Made by a program: the position numbers and the translations under genes
Assembly: GCA_004009845.1 (NCBI GenBank)
Contig: RMBW01000023.1
Location: 186,001 to 250,000 of the forward strand
Length of the DNA: 64,000 nucleotides
From: Davidsoniella eucalypti
Taxonomy: Eukaryota > Ascomycota > Sordariomycetes > Microascales > Ceratocystidaceae
Direction of reading: 5' to 3'
The notes under the pieces: generated by a model
What the model saw: the letters and a program-made list of their open reading frames with translations, nothing else
Told to the model about the DNA's origin: nothing
Database searches by the model: none
In this document: positions 11,451 through 23,847 of the stretch, piece by piece
Layout of the letters: each line of letters starts with the position of its first letter
Numbering within the stretch: position 1 is the first letter of the stretch

Positions 11451-11525
11451 GCTTTGTTAAAACATCAGTGACTGTATTTTGTAACACGATATGCTGGAGT
11501 GTGAATGGGCAGGGGTTCACCTCAC

Positions 11526-12602
11526 TTAATTCTCATATTCCGCCTCCACGCGCTGGCCGCTAGAATCAATCTCAACCGCTTGTTCCAAGCCTTTGTAGGG
11601 AGGCAGGTCAAATCCGTATTTCTTCGCAATATCGACGCCTACAAACCGTCCACCAACAAAATGGCGACCGTTGAAGAATTTGGCTAGTGGCTTAGGCGCA
11701 GTCAAGCTAACCAACACATCTGGGTTAAAGTCACTGCCAATTTCCCCTGCAGGCGGAGGGCCCGAATCAATGTTCCATGAAGAAGGCGCGTCTACAGCTG
11801 TTACGGGAACAGATGTTTGGGCTAGAAGTGAAATGACACGAGGGAACGGCTCTCGAACAGCGCCGGAGAATGAAAACCCAAATATTGCGTCGACGACGTG
11901 GTCAGAAGACGCAAGGGCGGTTGGAAAATCGTCGACGAAGGGCACATGCAGATCCTCGAGCTGTTTGGTTAGGCGCTAGATGATGTCAGATAAAGTTGGC
12001 AGTCTGTCTTTTTGTCAAACACAAGCCAGGCTTAGTAGGATGACGTCGGAGGCAACATTGGCTCACTTGGTACAAATCATTTGCGGGACGTTTTGGATAA
12101 TACACGGACGGCTTATAGCCATAGAGTTTCAAGTGTCGGGCAGCAACAAGACCGTCACCGCCTGCGCAAAACAAAACAAAAACACAGATAATAGTTAGAT
12201 CATGGGCTGCAAGTAAGATTTACAAATCACGACGGCCTTTTCTTGTGGCATACATACCGTTGTTACCCGGTCCGACCGCGACCAGGATTCGAGGACCCTT
12301 GACAATTGGGTGAACTCTATATACTAAAGATGAGTAATTGTAAGAACATGTGCTAACCGAAAACTTTACAACAAATACACTTTCGTTTTACTCACCTACA
12401 TGGCTCACAGCAAGGCCAGCAAGCTCCATGAGTTGGTCTATAGAAAAAGCCCCCGAGCTCATGAGTTCCTTGTCTAGTTCCATGGCAGTCCTAGCGCTGA
12501 GCGTCTTATGACGACGATGGGCTTGTTAGTTGCAAATTCCAAAAGTCGGCTAGTAGTTTGTACAAACTAAGCGAGCGGGATTCAACTCACCTCAAGAGCC
12601 AT
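11526..12602 (-). CDS. NAXE: NAD(P)H-hydrate epimerase (YjeF_N / NAXE family)
   Basis: Five exons: complement(11526..11975, 12067..12161, 12258..12323, 12396..12504, 12591..12602), giving 243 aa with every junction in frame. Exon 1 codes only MALE. The epimerase interconverts R- and S-NAD(P)HX, the damaged hydrated cofactors, so that the ATP/ADP-dependent dehydratase can repair them; it is usually mitochondrial and/or cytosolic. Diagnostic motifs are SSGAFSIDQLMELAG (20-34), VAVGPGNNGGDGLVAARHL (55-73, NNGGDG loop), DAIFGFSFSG and the DAPSSWNIDSG segment. Length is normal for eukaryotic NAXE. It is divergently transcribed from bS16m with a 330-bp shared promoter. The very short first exon and the AAG acceptor of intron 1 are the least certain points. 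Confidence 0.92.
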
Positions 12603-12932
12603 TTTCGATGCGTTTCAGCCGTTAGGAACTTGATATTGAAAATTACAACAAATAGATAGAGTTGACAACCAACGTTAGTTCACGAAGCCAAAATCACAAC
12701 TGGGAACAAATACCAACTACGCGGGACGGAACATCAGGATGCAAGATAGATAAACAAATAAATAACCCTATCCGTGTAACCCTAAATCAACACCCGCTCG
12801 TTCTTCCTTCTACGGGACCCACTCGTTTTGGCAAATCAATCAAACCTCCAACGAACTATCTACAGATTCTGATCCATAACCAACGGCGATAATCAATACG
12901 ATACTCGCACCTCCTCACATACAATTAAAGCC
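12603..12932. promoter_or_regulatory. Bidirectional promoter with two AACCCTA boxes (NAXE / bS16m)
   Basis: This 330-bp spacer separates two divergent start codons. It carries AACCCTA at 12764-12770 and AACCCTAAA at 12778-12786. The reverse complement, TAGGGTT, is the telobox-type site bound by Tbf1-like factors, which drive ribosomal protein genes in many fungi. Two copies 14 bp apart next to a mitoribosomal gene are suggestive. Confidence 0.45.
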
Positions 12933-13396
12933 ATGGTCGTTCGGATCCGTCTTGCGCGCTTCGGCCGCCGTAACCAGCCCGTCTACAACATTGTTGTATC
13001 TCAAGCCCGGTAAGCAGCAGCAAGTCTCGGCTTCAAAAGCCAACCCTACCCTACCTGCCCATCGCCTCGCATATCCATACAATCAGACTCTAACCAATCG
13101 TTTTATTCCCTTTTTATAGTACTGCCCGCAATTCTCGCCCGTTAGAAGTCATCGGAACCTACGACCCGATTCCTAAGCCCGATTCCTACGATGACTCTGG
13201 TGCTCTTCACAAAGATGTCAACCTCGATATCACACGCGCCCGCTACTGGCTCGGTGTCGGCGCCCAGCCGAGCGAACCAGCATGGCGTTTGCTTTCTATG
13301 GCTGGCCTATTGCCCAAGAAGGTCTGGGGTAAGCCGACGCCGTCTACAACTCCATTGGACACTCCAGCACCGCCGACGGGACAACAAGAATTATAA
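12933..13396 (+). CDS. MRPS16: Mitochondrial small-subunit ribosomal protein bS16m
   Basis: Exons 12933-13009 and 13120-13396, with a 110-nt intron (GTAAGC...TATAG), giving 117 aa. The start MVVRIRLARFGRRNQPVYNI is the classical S16 N-terminus; EVIGTYDPIP and RARYWLGVGAQPSE follow. The product is a component of the mitoribosomal 30S-like body that binds 12S-type rRNA and helps assembly. The C-terminal 25 residues beyond the bacterial-like core (KKVWGKPTPST...) are the usual fungal extension. It shares its upstream region with NAXE. Confidence 0.95.
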
Positions 13397-13426
13397 ACTC
13401 GAATACTAGATCATACAATTAGCATG

Positions 13427-13458
<32 letters not shown>

Positions 13459-14173
13459 ACCTTCTCCCTGGGCCTCGTTAGTCAATGACTGGCTAAGTTT
13501 CTCCAGCAGATATGTTCCTCACATTGCTTACGACGTCGAAAAACACCCATTTGATATTCACAGCCGCCTCTTTGTGATAGACTTCGTCGCCCCATATCCC
13601 TCTATATGCAACTCTTTCCTATACCATCATCAACCTCCAGCTCATCGTACTGCCACTACCACTGCTGAATGTATAACAGCCATAGCCATAAAATTAAGAT
13701 ATTTCATATTAAAATATAAGTCTCCTCCATCTACATTGACGTCGCACACTGCTACTTGATATCTGTAACGGGATGATCGTTTAGTCATAAGAATAATGAT
13801 TGAACCAAGTCCTTCCATTAGGTTATATGTGTATATTATATCTATTTATTTTTATTTTTTTGGTCTAGGTGGGTAGTTCTTTTCTAAATTGAATTGTCCC
13901 ATTACACGGCTATGAGATGAAAATCAATCTGATGGTCTAGGAAACGAAGAGGAAGAAAGGAAAGAAAGGAATGCAAAACTTCAACTGCCTGATAAGAAAC
14001 AATGAATACAATGGGAAAGACTGATGTGATAAACATACTTAGATAGGGTAAATGTAAGATAACGCCGGAAGATTCTCATGTGTATATCTCTATAAGATAA
14101 TCGATAAACCACACAAAGCTGAATTTTCGGCCTGGCAGACCGCTTTCAAGATATGCACGGAGATGAGCAGGCC
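13397..14173. other. Convergent 3' region of bS16m and the transporter
   Basis: No gene seen. A run of 31 A lies at 13427-13457, only 30 bp after the bS16m stop. The remainder is AT-rich 3' flanking DNA of two convergent genes. Confidence 0.6.
13427..13457. repeat. Poly(A) tract, 31 bp
   Basis: Uninterrupted A31 downstream of bS16m. The gene has an intron, so it is not a processed retrocopy. The tract may be the tail of a lost insertion or simply slippage. Confidence 0.9.
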
Positions 14174-15843
14174 CTAATGAGAGCTACCACCTAGGAAGAT
14201 GTTCATAGACAAACAGGTGATCATGACGGTGAATCCGTAGCAAGTAAGCCCTAGCGCCATCTTTCGAAGCAAACTATCGTCAATATTTTCTAAGCTCCAA
14301 CGCCAACGACGTTGCCATTGAGGAAGCCGAGCTAGGGGTCTATCACCACTTGTTGGAGCTAGACTATTTCGCACATGAGTAGAGCTAGAGGGCATTCCTG
14401 GCGCTGAGTCTTCGACATCAGAATCACCATCGACGTTTGGAATGCGGCTCTCATCTAGTATATCATCGTCTTCTTTGAGTAGGCGTTGGTGGTGAACGCT
14501 ATCAGGATCGCTGATTTTATAGTAAAAGAGTCCGGGGAGGATGAAGCTGATACTAGTGGATCCAGTGCTTCCCACGTATGCGAGAACCCGGTCCAGGCTG
14601 GTGACCTTGATAGCGGTGATATAGCTCAAAACTAGTAAAGATGTCGTTATCAGAGCAAAACGGAGTTCAGACATGACACCGACAGGATGATCACTGGCAG
14701 GTCCAGGGTTTAGCAAAGGCATAGTTCCAGGGGCGCCTGAGCGTCCTGACTCGCGAACATTATTCTTGTTTGGTCTCCAATTCAGGATTGAATCAATAGA
14801 GGCTCGGCAAGGGTGAGCTTGTAGAGGGATCGAAAATGTCACAAGAACAACAATAGCAGCCTTGCCGATGGTGGAAGCGATGTTTGGGGTGTACATGGAA
14901 ATGATGTTTCCTACCACTGAATTTCCAAAGGTGAGGTATCCTGTGATTGCTACTAAAATATAAACACTAGCAGCAGAGCCGATGCTAGAGGCTACAACAG
15001 TGCCCACGGTGCTAGGCGCATTATCTTTGAGCTCGTTCAAGATAGAGAACATGTTTTGATGGCATGTGTATGCGAAAACAACAACAGGAAGCGACGTCAG
15101 AAACGCGGCTGGACCCTCCCAGTTAATAACACGGATATCACTAGCCGGTGCAAGCTGATCAGATGAGAAGTGGTAGACGACCAAGATGATTAAGTAGCCA
15201 ATGGCCAATAGGGCTACGACGCTCGTGTACTTGAGCGAATCGAGACGTCTGAGAAAGCTAAGCGGAATGATAGCTAACATGAATGCCGTGATCCAAAAGC
15301 CACGGTCCATGAGATAGTCTACATTTTCGAACTCGGGATTCAATCCCAGCATGACGCCTGGCATTAGGTCTCCAATAATGATGATATATGAGACACCGAC
15401 GCCGAAACACTTGATAGCGATTGCGGCATCAAAAACGATGGCTGCATTAGGATAAGTGAGCTGAGACAGGGCAAAAAACGAAGAAGTGCCACGGTCAAGA
15501 TATCGCGCACATCGAGATTGTAGGTATAGTCCGAAGGCAGACATCATACCAGACCACACGATAACAAAGACACCAGGTATGATGCCCATATGGGACATCG
15601 CAGCTGGCATGGCAAGAGTGCCGGCTCCAATGACTATTCAAGGGTTAGCGACCGGTCATTATTCAATTAGAAATAGCCGACAAAGACATACTAGTGTTCA
15701 AAAGGTTGGTTACGCTTGACTGGATAGTAGCGTTTCCATGGCCCTCTTTAGGGCTTCGCCATCGAGATCTACTATTATTATCACATGTCAAAGTCAGTAT
15801 CTGTATCTAGGGCATACATTGAACGACGTCCATACCTCGCCAT
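14174..15843 (-). CDS. Vacuolar-type amino acid transporter (AVT / Aa_trans, SLC32/36/38 superfamily)
   Basis: Three exons: complement(14174..15633, 15692..15768, 15836..15843), giving 514 aa. Exon 1 codes only MA and two bases of codon 3. The second exon supplies the N-terminal block SSVTNLLNTIIGAGTLAMP, the signature of this superfamily (TM1). About 11 membrane segments follow, including FGVGVSYIIIIGDLMPGVML and VVFAYTCHQNMF. A long acidic loop rich in Asp, Ser and Glu (DDDILDESRIPN..) precedes the last helix. The best fit is the Avt5/6/7-like group, which exports neutral or acidic amino acids from the vacuole; the substrate cannot be read from sequence. The exon-2 acceptor is TAGTAG, and both AGs keep the frame, so a 515-aa form is possible. 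A CRE palindrome lies about 320 bp upstream. Confidence 0.9.
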
Positions 15844-17092
15844 GTTGCCAGAGTTTGTTTGCTCTGAGCTATTATCGATAGTGTGATATCTCGGCATCTA
15901 TAGCTTTGTGCCACTAATTATTGGATGTCTACCGCTAGTCGAGTATCAGGTAAGCCACCGGTAGCTTGATAGAAAGAGGAAAAAGAAAAACGCGATAATG
16001 GTTCGAAGGCCTCTAGTGTAAAATCCAGCTTTATGGCGACGATATGAAACGATCCAACTGGTCGTTATTTAAGATATGCAATATTGATCGTTTCGGAATT
16101 GTCGGGGCGAATTTTTTTTTAGGTGGTGATGTCGCGAAAATGCGATGCGCGATGCTGATTTGACGTCACGACCGGCTTATCGGTTACGCGGACGTCGTGA
16201 TATAGGGAAAATGGTGACGATAATGATAGGAGAAAAACGACACCACTAAAAACACAATGGCGATAAAAGAAGGATGACGCCGTTCTAAAGAGAGAAAAAT
16301 AGGTCGTCGCTATATTGGTAAATGTTTTGGGCCATACAAGAAATAAAGCCAGGAATCTTTTGAAGTTTTGAAGTTACGAGTTCGCGTCTCAGTTCTCGAT
16401 TTGGCAGGCGCATATTGGTTCGCACGTGACCCATCGCATTCTTGCGAAGTAAGCATCACGAACATTCGGTTAGCTATATTACGTTATATATTTGCAAAGA
16501 AAACAGGCTCTTATTATCTATATTTGCGATGAAATTGAACAAACATGCCATGTGTATTCTTTGTTATTTCGAGAATGCTATCATTTTGAATATAGTTGTA
16601 ACAGCCTCTCATACCCCCAGCCTAATTTCCCCAGACTTCTTGTGGAATTCGGCAGCTAGATATGAAACCCCACTTACTGTTCATTTAGGGCTTGGATTAA
16701 TAACGTCTCATACATAGTTAGTTATAGCTAGATATATAGTAGCATATATTACACCACGATATGACAGCTTATAAAGTGACGATGGCACGGCAGTGGTATG
16801 TAAGTATTTGGTATGTTGTTTGTTTTTTATCCACACAAGGGATCTTTTATACTCATCCTATATATGTACTAGTTTAAGATTATGGTCTACATCTTTATAG
16901 CTCTATAACTCCATAAAATTAATGAAAAAAAAATGATATTCCTTTTTTGAAGAGTACGGTCGCCTTTGTATTATGAATTATGTAGAGATTCTTATTGTTG
17001 GGAATGCCTCATCGGGTAGTATTAGGTATTCAAATGGTATCATCATGGCGTCAGTAGTGTCGTTGTATCTCATATCAAAATCAAGCCGTGCT
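15844..17092. other. Transporter promoter and 3' flank of RO-10
   Basis: 15844-16440 is the promoter side of the transporter, with GATA-type motifs (TTATCGATAG near 15871) and a CRE palindrome. The remaining 650 bases to the RO-10 stop codon are AT-rich with no coding signal. Confidence 0.55.
16161..16168. promoter_or_regulatory. CRE / bZIP palindrome TGACGTCA
   Basis: A perfect TGACGTCA lies 318 bp upstream of the transporter start. In fungi this is the core site of ATF/CREB-type bZIP factors (stress and nutrient responses). A second GACGTC core is at about 16190. Confidence 0.45.
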
Positions 17093-17775
17093 TCATAGTA
17101 AGCTTGCATCAGCCTTCGCCCGCTCACCTCTTCGAACTGTTGCCTCAACTCTTTCTGCACGACCTTCAACCTCGGCCAACTTTGCCGAGCCAGTCAAGAG
17201 CCCACCTTGATACCATGCCTTAACAACAAACTCGCTTCTAGTACGTAGTTCTGCGATCTCTGCAGCCTGCGCTTTCTGGATGACCTCGAGAGCGTGCATA
17301 CGGTCAAGCTGTGCGATGAAAGCTGCGCTTTGCGAAGGGTCGGGTATGGATGTATCTTTGATAGCAGACAAAGCCGAGGCGGTGGCGGGGAAAGACGTCA
17401 TAGAAGTCAGTACGACAGACTTTAAATCGTCAATAGACAGTTGTGTAGGCGGGTCGGTAGAGCTAGCCGAGTGGAATAGGGACGGGTAGGCTTTTTCTAG
17501 TACGGCGGCCATAGCCTTGATCAGTATATAGCTGGTCGAGTAAGCAGTTTAGAGTGGTACATACGGATTCGAAGAAGCTCTCCATAGACTCTCACACGTG
17601 ATACCAACCCGTTTAGGCGGCGCTCTAGGTCTTCGAGGCGCTTGCATGCAGCTTCATCGTCAGTGGTATGGGGAGTCGCCTTCTGTCCATAGAGGATATG
17701 CTCTATGCGCAAGAGTCGGGACTCTAGTGCCGAAAGCGTAGTCAGTGTTGTTTCGTCGGTAGCCTCGGTGGTCAT
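17093..17775 (-). CDS. ro-10: Dynactin p22/p24 subunit, RO-10-like nuclear distribution protein
   Basis: Two exons: complement(17093..17515, 17596..17775), 200 aa. The 80-nt intron uses donor GTGAGA and acceptor CAAG, the only combination that keeps both halves in frame. The N-terminus has LSALESRLLRIEHILYG, followed by LEDLERRLNGLVSR, the typical start of the dynactin p22 family. The rest is mostly helical and coiled coil (LEVIQKAQAAEIAELRTRSE..). As in Neurospora RO-10, the protein should sit in the shoulder/sidearm of dynactin and serve dynein-driven nuclear migration. Recognition is from the N-terminal block and overall architecture; the C-terminal third is not diagnostic. Confidence 0.75.
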
Positions 17776-20700
17776 GATGAATGATTGCTGACACTGCGGT
17801 TGTTTGGTGTAGTCCTTTATGCCAGGAGCTTAATGCTAGAAGCTTGCTTGACTCTCAATACACGAAGCTTGGCAGACTGTAGCTTACTAATCTAATCGGT
17901 AGTGCCACTGTCGGAAAATTAGCTTCAGCTGTAGACAGCTGTCTTGCTTCAAGCCCAGTTCCAGTCGTCAGCCTTAACTAAATAGCGTTCCACATTCAAA
18001 ACAGAAAAGGGATAAATGCATGGATTTTCCTTTTATTATTAAATTATTGCTTCACTATCTAACAGTGTGCATGCTGAAGCATATACTATGGTGGTAGTTA
18101 GTAGTATGGCATTCATAACATGTCATCTATCATCCAACAACTAAGTGATGGAAAGCTATGAGGTGAATGATACATATATATGTATTGGCCGTACTGGAAC
18201 CTGCATGATTTGATGCACTCACAATCCTCTTGCATCAACGAAACAAAAACATTGTGCAGTTGCAGTTGTATCTATTTGCCTACTTGTATGTTATATAAGT
18301 AAGCAGCCACTACTAAAGATACATATTCGCTCTTTGGCATGTCATCAGACCTAGAATTATGGATTGCCTAGGATTAGGGCCATTTTTCATGCTGATGAAA
18401 CTTCGTCAGGGGTTTATAGAATCCCCTGCATTTCGTAAAAGCCTAGAGCCTACGAGGGATGGGAAGGTAAGACAGTCCGTTTATCGAGGTTTGATTATTG
18501 GCCGAAGCACATACTAGGCGGGCAAAGAAACAAGGTCAGTCAGTATTTTTTTTTTTGCTTCGCTTCGATCTTGCAGTACTTTTTCTTTAGGGTGGGCTTA
18601 CAGCTTACACATTGGTGTACCCAGATAAGCAATATATACATATATAGTGGGTTGTATTGGCTGTCATGGGCACTAAATCAAAGTAAATCAAGTTGATTTT
18701 CACAGCACAGAAGGCTTCACAGCATACATACATATGTACATATCTGTACACACAACATCGTCTAGCCAGATTAACTAGCGTCAAGGTCTGGTTTAAGCCA
18801 AGGAACAACACATGGACAGATCAGCCTCGAATATTTCCTTTCTCTTCCTATCCCCAGGTCAAGGTAAAGCCAGGCAAAGGGCCAGGCTATCAAATATAGG
18901 CAACGATCGGGCAATGCTCCGTGCGTTAAAGCAGGACAAGCATGAACAAAGAAAACCTGGAAACGGAAAGGGACAAAAAGTCAAGCAGTTCGTGTATGAT
19001 TGCCACGGTTCCCGGATGAGTGGTTTGTGATTTGAGAGGTTACATACCATAGTTAGGTGTACATTTGGGCACAACGCGCAACACCACAAGTTTCTAAACA
19101 ATTATCCTGCGGAACATTAAATATAAGAAGTGATGCGTGGTTGCGTCTCTGTCTGCAACTTGGTACGGCAAATGCACAATCGGGCATCTTCGAACAGGAT
19201 AAGATACATCCGGATAGTAAAGGTCTCACGGGATAGCCGGCGCAGGCGCAGCCAGACAGGGAGGTGGTATTTTGCTAGTAGCAGGCCAGTTCATGCATTC
19301 AACACTGTAGCTGTAAATAGCTAGTGTATCTTCTATAGTTGTACAGTACAGTGTATCTGTACAAATAGCAGTATCAGTGGCAATTGACAGAGTCCACTAG
19401 GTCAAAATGCACATAGACGACCGACTTTGTATTTTGCCTGGCTATCATGGATGTTGCAATTATTCTAGGCCACGTTGTGTACGCACTTTGTATACAGTGT
19501 GTTTTGTAGAAATCACTGCAACAAAACAAGCCGCCAGGGTCTAGTTGTGCATATTCATCAATAGAATATTGTGGGGCGTTGCACGAGTAGAGCCTAGGCT
19601 TAGCCTAAGTGACAGGTCCCCCGGTTAAGATGCAGCCAGCGCTAACCAATCACGCGCTTCTTTGTCTACTTTTCGCGCCCCACACGAGCCACCCTCAAGC
19701 AGTAATTGCTGTATTTTGCGCACTGCGCACTTGCGCTATGCACTCTAGCTATAACAACCGCACACATATTAGTACAAGCATGCACTGCGCCGTATCTTCT
19801 TGCTTCCTACAGCCAGACCGTTGGGAAGCTGGAGAGTCGAAGACAATAGTCAAATACATACATAGTAGGACAACAAAAAAAAAAAAAAAAAAATGGATAG
19901 CAAAACTGGCCAAATTAACTCGTAAATTCAAGGCTATAGCAATACTCAAATCCAATACGCAAACTTTGGCCTAGCAAACCAGAATCCATCATCCGCTGCT
20001 GCGTTCCTTCTCCAAATAGTTGTGCTAACAGAGTAGCTTCTTACTGGGTCAAGCCTCATCACTCTTGCCGTCATTCTATCGTGCTTTTTCCACTTCTAGC
20101 CCTCTTCCATTACTCCCTCAATTCCTCCCTCCTTTCTTTTTCTTTTTTTTTCTATCTTCCATCGCTCTAGAGCTCTCACGATAGTTTCCTGTCTTCTTTT
20201 TTCCCTTTCCTTTTCTATTCTTCATCTTCACAACTTTCTTTCGGCCTTTTAGTGCTATCCTCAAGTTCTTTTATTTTTTTTTCTCCTTTTGTGTCGTTCT
20301 CTTATTCGCGTTCTTTTCGCCCACACACACTCTCTCTCTCTCTTTTTTTACGCCAAACTCGCACATAAGCCAGCTGCCGCCGTAACCACACCCCCCCAAA
20401 CGCACGCTTATCAACCTCATCGAGTGGCTGTACCTCTATTGCTTGTCACTTGTTACGCCAGTCGTCCGTTTTGACTGTTTGTTACATTTGTGCATTAAAT
20501 AGCTAAATTTGTCTCCGTCGCACATCCAATTACAGCGCAATCGGCAATTTGTCTTTCTTTCTTCCATTCATCTTTTTTCTTCTCTTTTGCTTTGAATCAA
20601 TAGTCCAATACTATTCTTTCTAGCAACCATTTTGTTTTCATTTATTTTTATTTTTTATTTTTTACCTGTGTTATCGGAAATCTCCAAAGTGGAAAACGGC

Positions 20701-21055
20701 AAATCAGAAAAGATAGCATTCGAGATTTTCTTGATTGCGACGACTCCAGTCAATTCTTTCTTTCCACTTTCAAACACAGAAACAACATCAATCCCGCCAA
20801 CATAACGACAATCTTTGCCGGGCATCTGCTGTCTGTTTATTGGTGTTGTTTTCCTCTTCTTAGTCACTCTTTTATTCTTTTCTCCTCAGCTATATTCTTC
20901 ACTTCTCCTTCGTCGTACGAGACCCGTACCATCCATTTGTATTCGTTTATATCTGCGCGTCATTGTAGACGAATAACCACAGCCGACTCCTCATTTCTTC
21001 CATCTCCGACTTGATGCAAGGTTACTACGGCTCGAACTCGCCGTCGCTACAAAAG
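17776..21055. other. 3.3-kb spacer; long pyrimidine-rich upstream region of SHO1
   Basis: No gene recognised at 17776-20000. A run of 18 A lies at about 19875-19892. From about 20080 to 21010 the plus strand is strongly CT-rich, typical of promoters and 5' leaders of highly expressed fungal genes, and leads into SHO1. Short ORFs in this stretch are composition artefacts. Confidence 0.55.
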
Positions 21056-22125
21056 ATGGAGGCTTCTCGGGCTAACTACAGTCGTCGTGGACGTATCAAC
21101 GTCGGCAACGTGATCGGTGACCCATTTGCTTTGGCAACATTATCTATTTCCATGGTACGACTTCATCTTATCTACAGCACTCTATTTCGCGATCCGTTCT
21201 TACAGCGCTCTTTGATCTTGATAATACTCGGGCACAGTCACTAACATTCCGTCTTTTTTTCCCTTTCGTTTTAGCTTGCATGGGTCATTGTCTTCATTTC
21301 TTCTATCGTCAGTCAGATCCAGACCACGAATCGTGTCTTCCCTCCATTCGCTTGGTGGACTACTGTGTATTTATTGTTCGTAATTATCGGCGTCTTTGTT
21401 GTCATCGCTTCGGATTCTATTCAAACCTACCATGTCGCAATCGTTGGCTATTTGTCTGCTGGTCTGATTCTTGGTTCGTCTTCGGTTGATAATCTTATCT
21501 ATTCGAACCGTGGACCATTCCAGGCAGCTGCCGCTGGATTCATCCTGCTGTGCATTGTTCAGGTAAGACATTGAAAACATGCCAGTAGAACGTCGAACAT
21601 CCATCTAACAGCGTTTTCTAGATTGTTTGGATCTTTTACTTCGGCTCCGCTCCATCTGCTGTCACCCGTGCCTACATTGATTCTTTCGCCCTAGCTAAGG
21701 AATCTTCCATGGGCCACCAACAAAGCATGGCAACTTACGGCAATACGGGCCGCCCCGAGACTTCTACTTCTGTTCAACCACCCCAGATGTACACAACTTC
21801 CGCCCAACTCAACGGCTTTGAAACCTCTTCTCCTCTCCCCGGTCTTTCAGCCGGTGGTCGAGCCTCTGTCGGTGGATTCGGTACTATGAGTACCATGGCC
21901 AAGCCGTCAATCACTGCCGATACCGAAGTTGTTCCCCCTACCGAATACCCATACCGGGCCAAGGCTATATACAGCTACGAGGCCAATCCCGAGGACGCCA
22001 ACGAAATTACCTTCTCCAAACATGAAGTGCTGGAAGTTAGTGATGTTAGTGGTAGATGGTGGCAAGCACGCAAAGAAACTGGTGAGACGGGCATCGCGCC
22101 CAGCAACTATCTCATCTTGTTATAA
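21056..22125 (+). CDS. SHO1: High-osmolarity signalling sensor SHO1
   Basis: Exons 21056-21154, 21275-21562 and 21622-22125, giving 296 aa with both junctions phase 0. Four transmembrane helices occupy roughly residues 25-150 (ALATLSISM/LAWVIVFISSIV; VYLLFVIIGVFVVIA; VAIVGYLSAGLILGSS; FILLCIVQIVWIFYFG). A Ser/Thr/Pro-rich cytosolic linker follows, then a C-terminal SH3 domain (240-296; AIYSYEA, GRWWQA at about 273-278, PSNY 289-292). SHO1 is the plasma-membrane scaffold of one HOG-pathway branch and recruits the Pbs2 MAPKK through its SH3 domain. It also acts in filamentous-growth signalling. An in-frame ATG at 21014 would add 14 residues; 21056 has the better start context (A at -3, G at +4) and matches the usual N-terminus. 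Confidence 0.95.
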
Positions 22126-23279
22126 ACAGCATGGCATATAGTGCTGGCTTAGTGCTTTTCCATCTGCCATACATATCTTCTTTCAATTATTGTTTATCAT
22201 TCTTCTTTTTCTTGCGTCTTTTTCGGGATTTTGGCGTCAAAGGATGTTGCACACTCAGTATATAGCTCGAGTTGAGTTGTTCATATATGCAAGTTACAAA
22301 AATGGCGAATGAGACAAAATAGAGCATATAACAAGATAATTGTTTCTTGCTACTCTACATCAGGGACTAAAACAGTGTCCGCCAATTGCATCTCTCAGTC
22401 TCATTTTGCTTATTTTCTTTCACATACCCTTTCGCAGGTCTTTTCCTCCGTTTAAATTCTCGTTCTTTTTTTAAAAAAAAAATTATATTGCCGACTTGTT
22501 ACTGGTTGCCTATAGCCTCGGCCAGTAGCTTTACAGAGATACAAGATCGAAAGTCACCAACAATTCTCACAGCAAATGTATTTAAGCTGTATTATGTAAC
22601 CTGGCAATTATCAATCCCCAATGAGTGCAAATATGGAGACCTTTGATGTCTAGATTATGATCATTTCCGAACATACATACCCCATGTCAAAACAAGCCAA
22701 CGTTTTGCTTTTTTTCTTTACTTTTCTATCTATTTTATTCATGTCTTCGTCTCTTTTTATATGTTTTCTTGCTCTTTCATTATTTCTCTTTTTCCTCTCA
22801 AACATGGTAATGAATCATCATTTAGTGTTGTATCTTTTCGCTTCATTACCTGCCTTTGTATTTATCCTGCTTTTTTTTTCTTCTCACAGATATCTTATCT
22901 TGACATGGTCTCTTTTGTCTTTATTCTTATGTCTACCTTTTTCCCCCTCTTCCCCAAAGTCGTGAGGGGATGCTACATCTCAAGTCTTCTGTCTATGATG
23001 TACAAATACAGCTAGATCTACTTTGTCATGTATCGCACCTTATACTTCAAATTCAATATATCCCCATCTCCGGCTTGCATGATTTTCCTAGTCAGTGTAA
23101 TAATAAAATAGCCTTGTGCCATCTATTTTTCATGAATGTACACGTACATATCATCGTTGTCTCATTTCCCATTGTATTTAACTAAGTGTGTCGATGTAGT
23201 GGTTTGATTAGGCTGGATGCAAAACAACACCATACGATAAAAATATGTCTTCGTTGTGATGGAAATATAGAATTTAGGG
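22126..23279. other. Convergent 3' regions of SHO1 and SPC19
   Basis: T-rich on the plus strand (22380-22960), which creates hydrophobic-looking ORFs without any family signal. No RNA gene or repeat recognised. Confidence 0.6.
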
Positions 23280-23847
23280 TTACTCGAGTCTCTTCCGTAA
23301 TTCTCTTTCCTTCTGTAAAGCTTCCAACTCTAATCGCTCAACGCTGTATTTTAAGGCTTCTTTGCGTTGCTTCAATACTCTTGCCCTCAATTTTGCTTCA
23401 CCCTCTAGTTTCCGAGCTGTATTCTTCTTCTTAGTCAGGGCCTCTTGTGCATATGGATCGGCTGCTGTAGACAGACGGCCCTGTTGTAGTTCAGATCGAG
23501 CCTTGAGGGTCTCCAAACGCCGTTCTTGACGCTCCAGTTGGCGTTCTGCGCGTGCTAATAACGTGTTGATTGAAGGGCCGATCTCATCGCGCAATGAAGC
23601 CTCAGCAGCAGCGAGAGCGGGTTGTGGAATTAGCTCGTAGTGCTATGCGGGATAGTTAGTATTTTTTTTGGTGAATATTGATTATTTGAGAGTTATTGGA
23701 TGTTGGAGCACGTACGCGAACAGTCTTTAGAACGGTGTTCATTCTTGGAAAATCCGCTACTCCAACACCAAGAGTATTCACGGATGAATCTAAGTATGAT
23801 AAAGCAGAACGTAGAGACGTGACACATTCATTATATGATGCAGCCAT
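23280..23847 (-). CDS. SPC19: DASH complex subunit SPC19
   Basis: Two exons: complement(23280..23642, 23716..23847), 164 aa. The 73-nt intron has donor GTACGT, a perfect TACTAAC branch and acceptor ATAG. The N-terminus (SYNECVTSLRSALSYLDSS) and VGVADFPRMNTVLKTVRHYELIPQPALAAAE are the Spc19 signature. The C-terminal half is a long charged coiled coil. DASH/Dam1 rings couple kinetochores to microtubules. Length is normal for the family. Confidence 0.9.

Noticed and set aside
17521..17595. RO-10 model using the GTATGT donor at 17564
   Set aside because: Neither nearby acceptor restores the downstream frame, and the intron would be 33-49 nt. The GTGAGA donor at 17595 gives a clean phase-0 junction.
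22657..23015. Overlapping plus-strand ORFs encoding very hydrophobic proteins (102 and 84 codons)
   Set aside because: The DNA is strongly T-rich, so any frame yields Phe/Leu/Ile. They lie in the convergent 3' region of SHO1 and SPC19 and have no motif.
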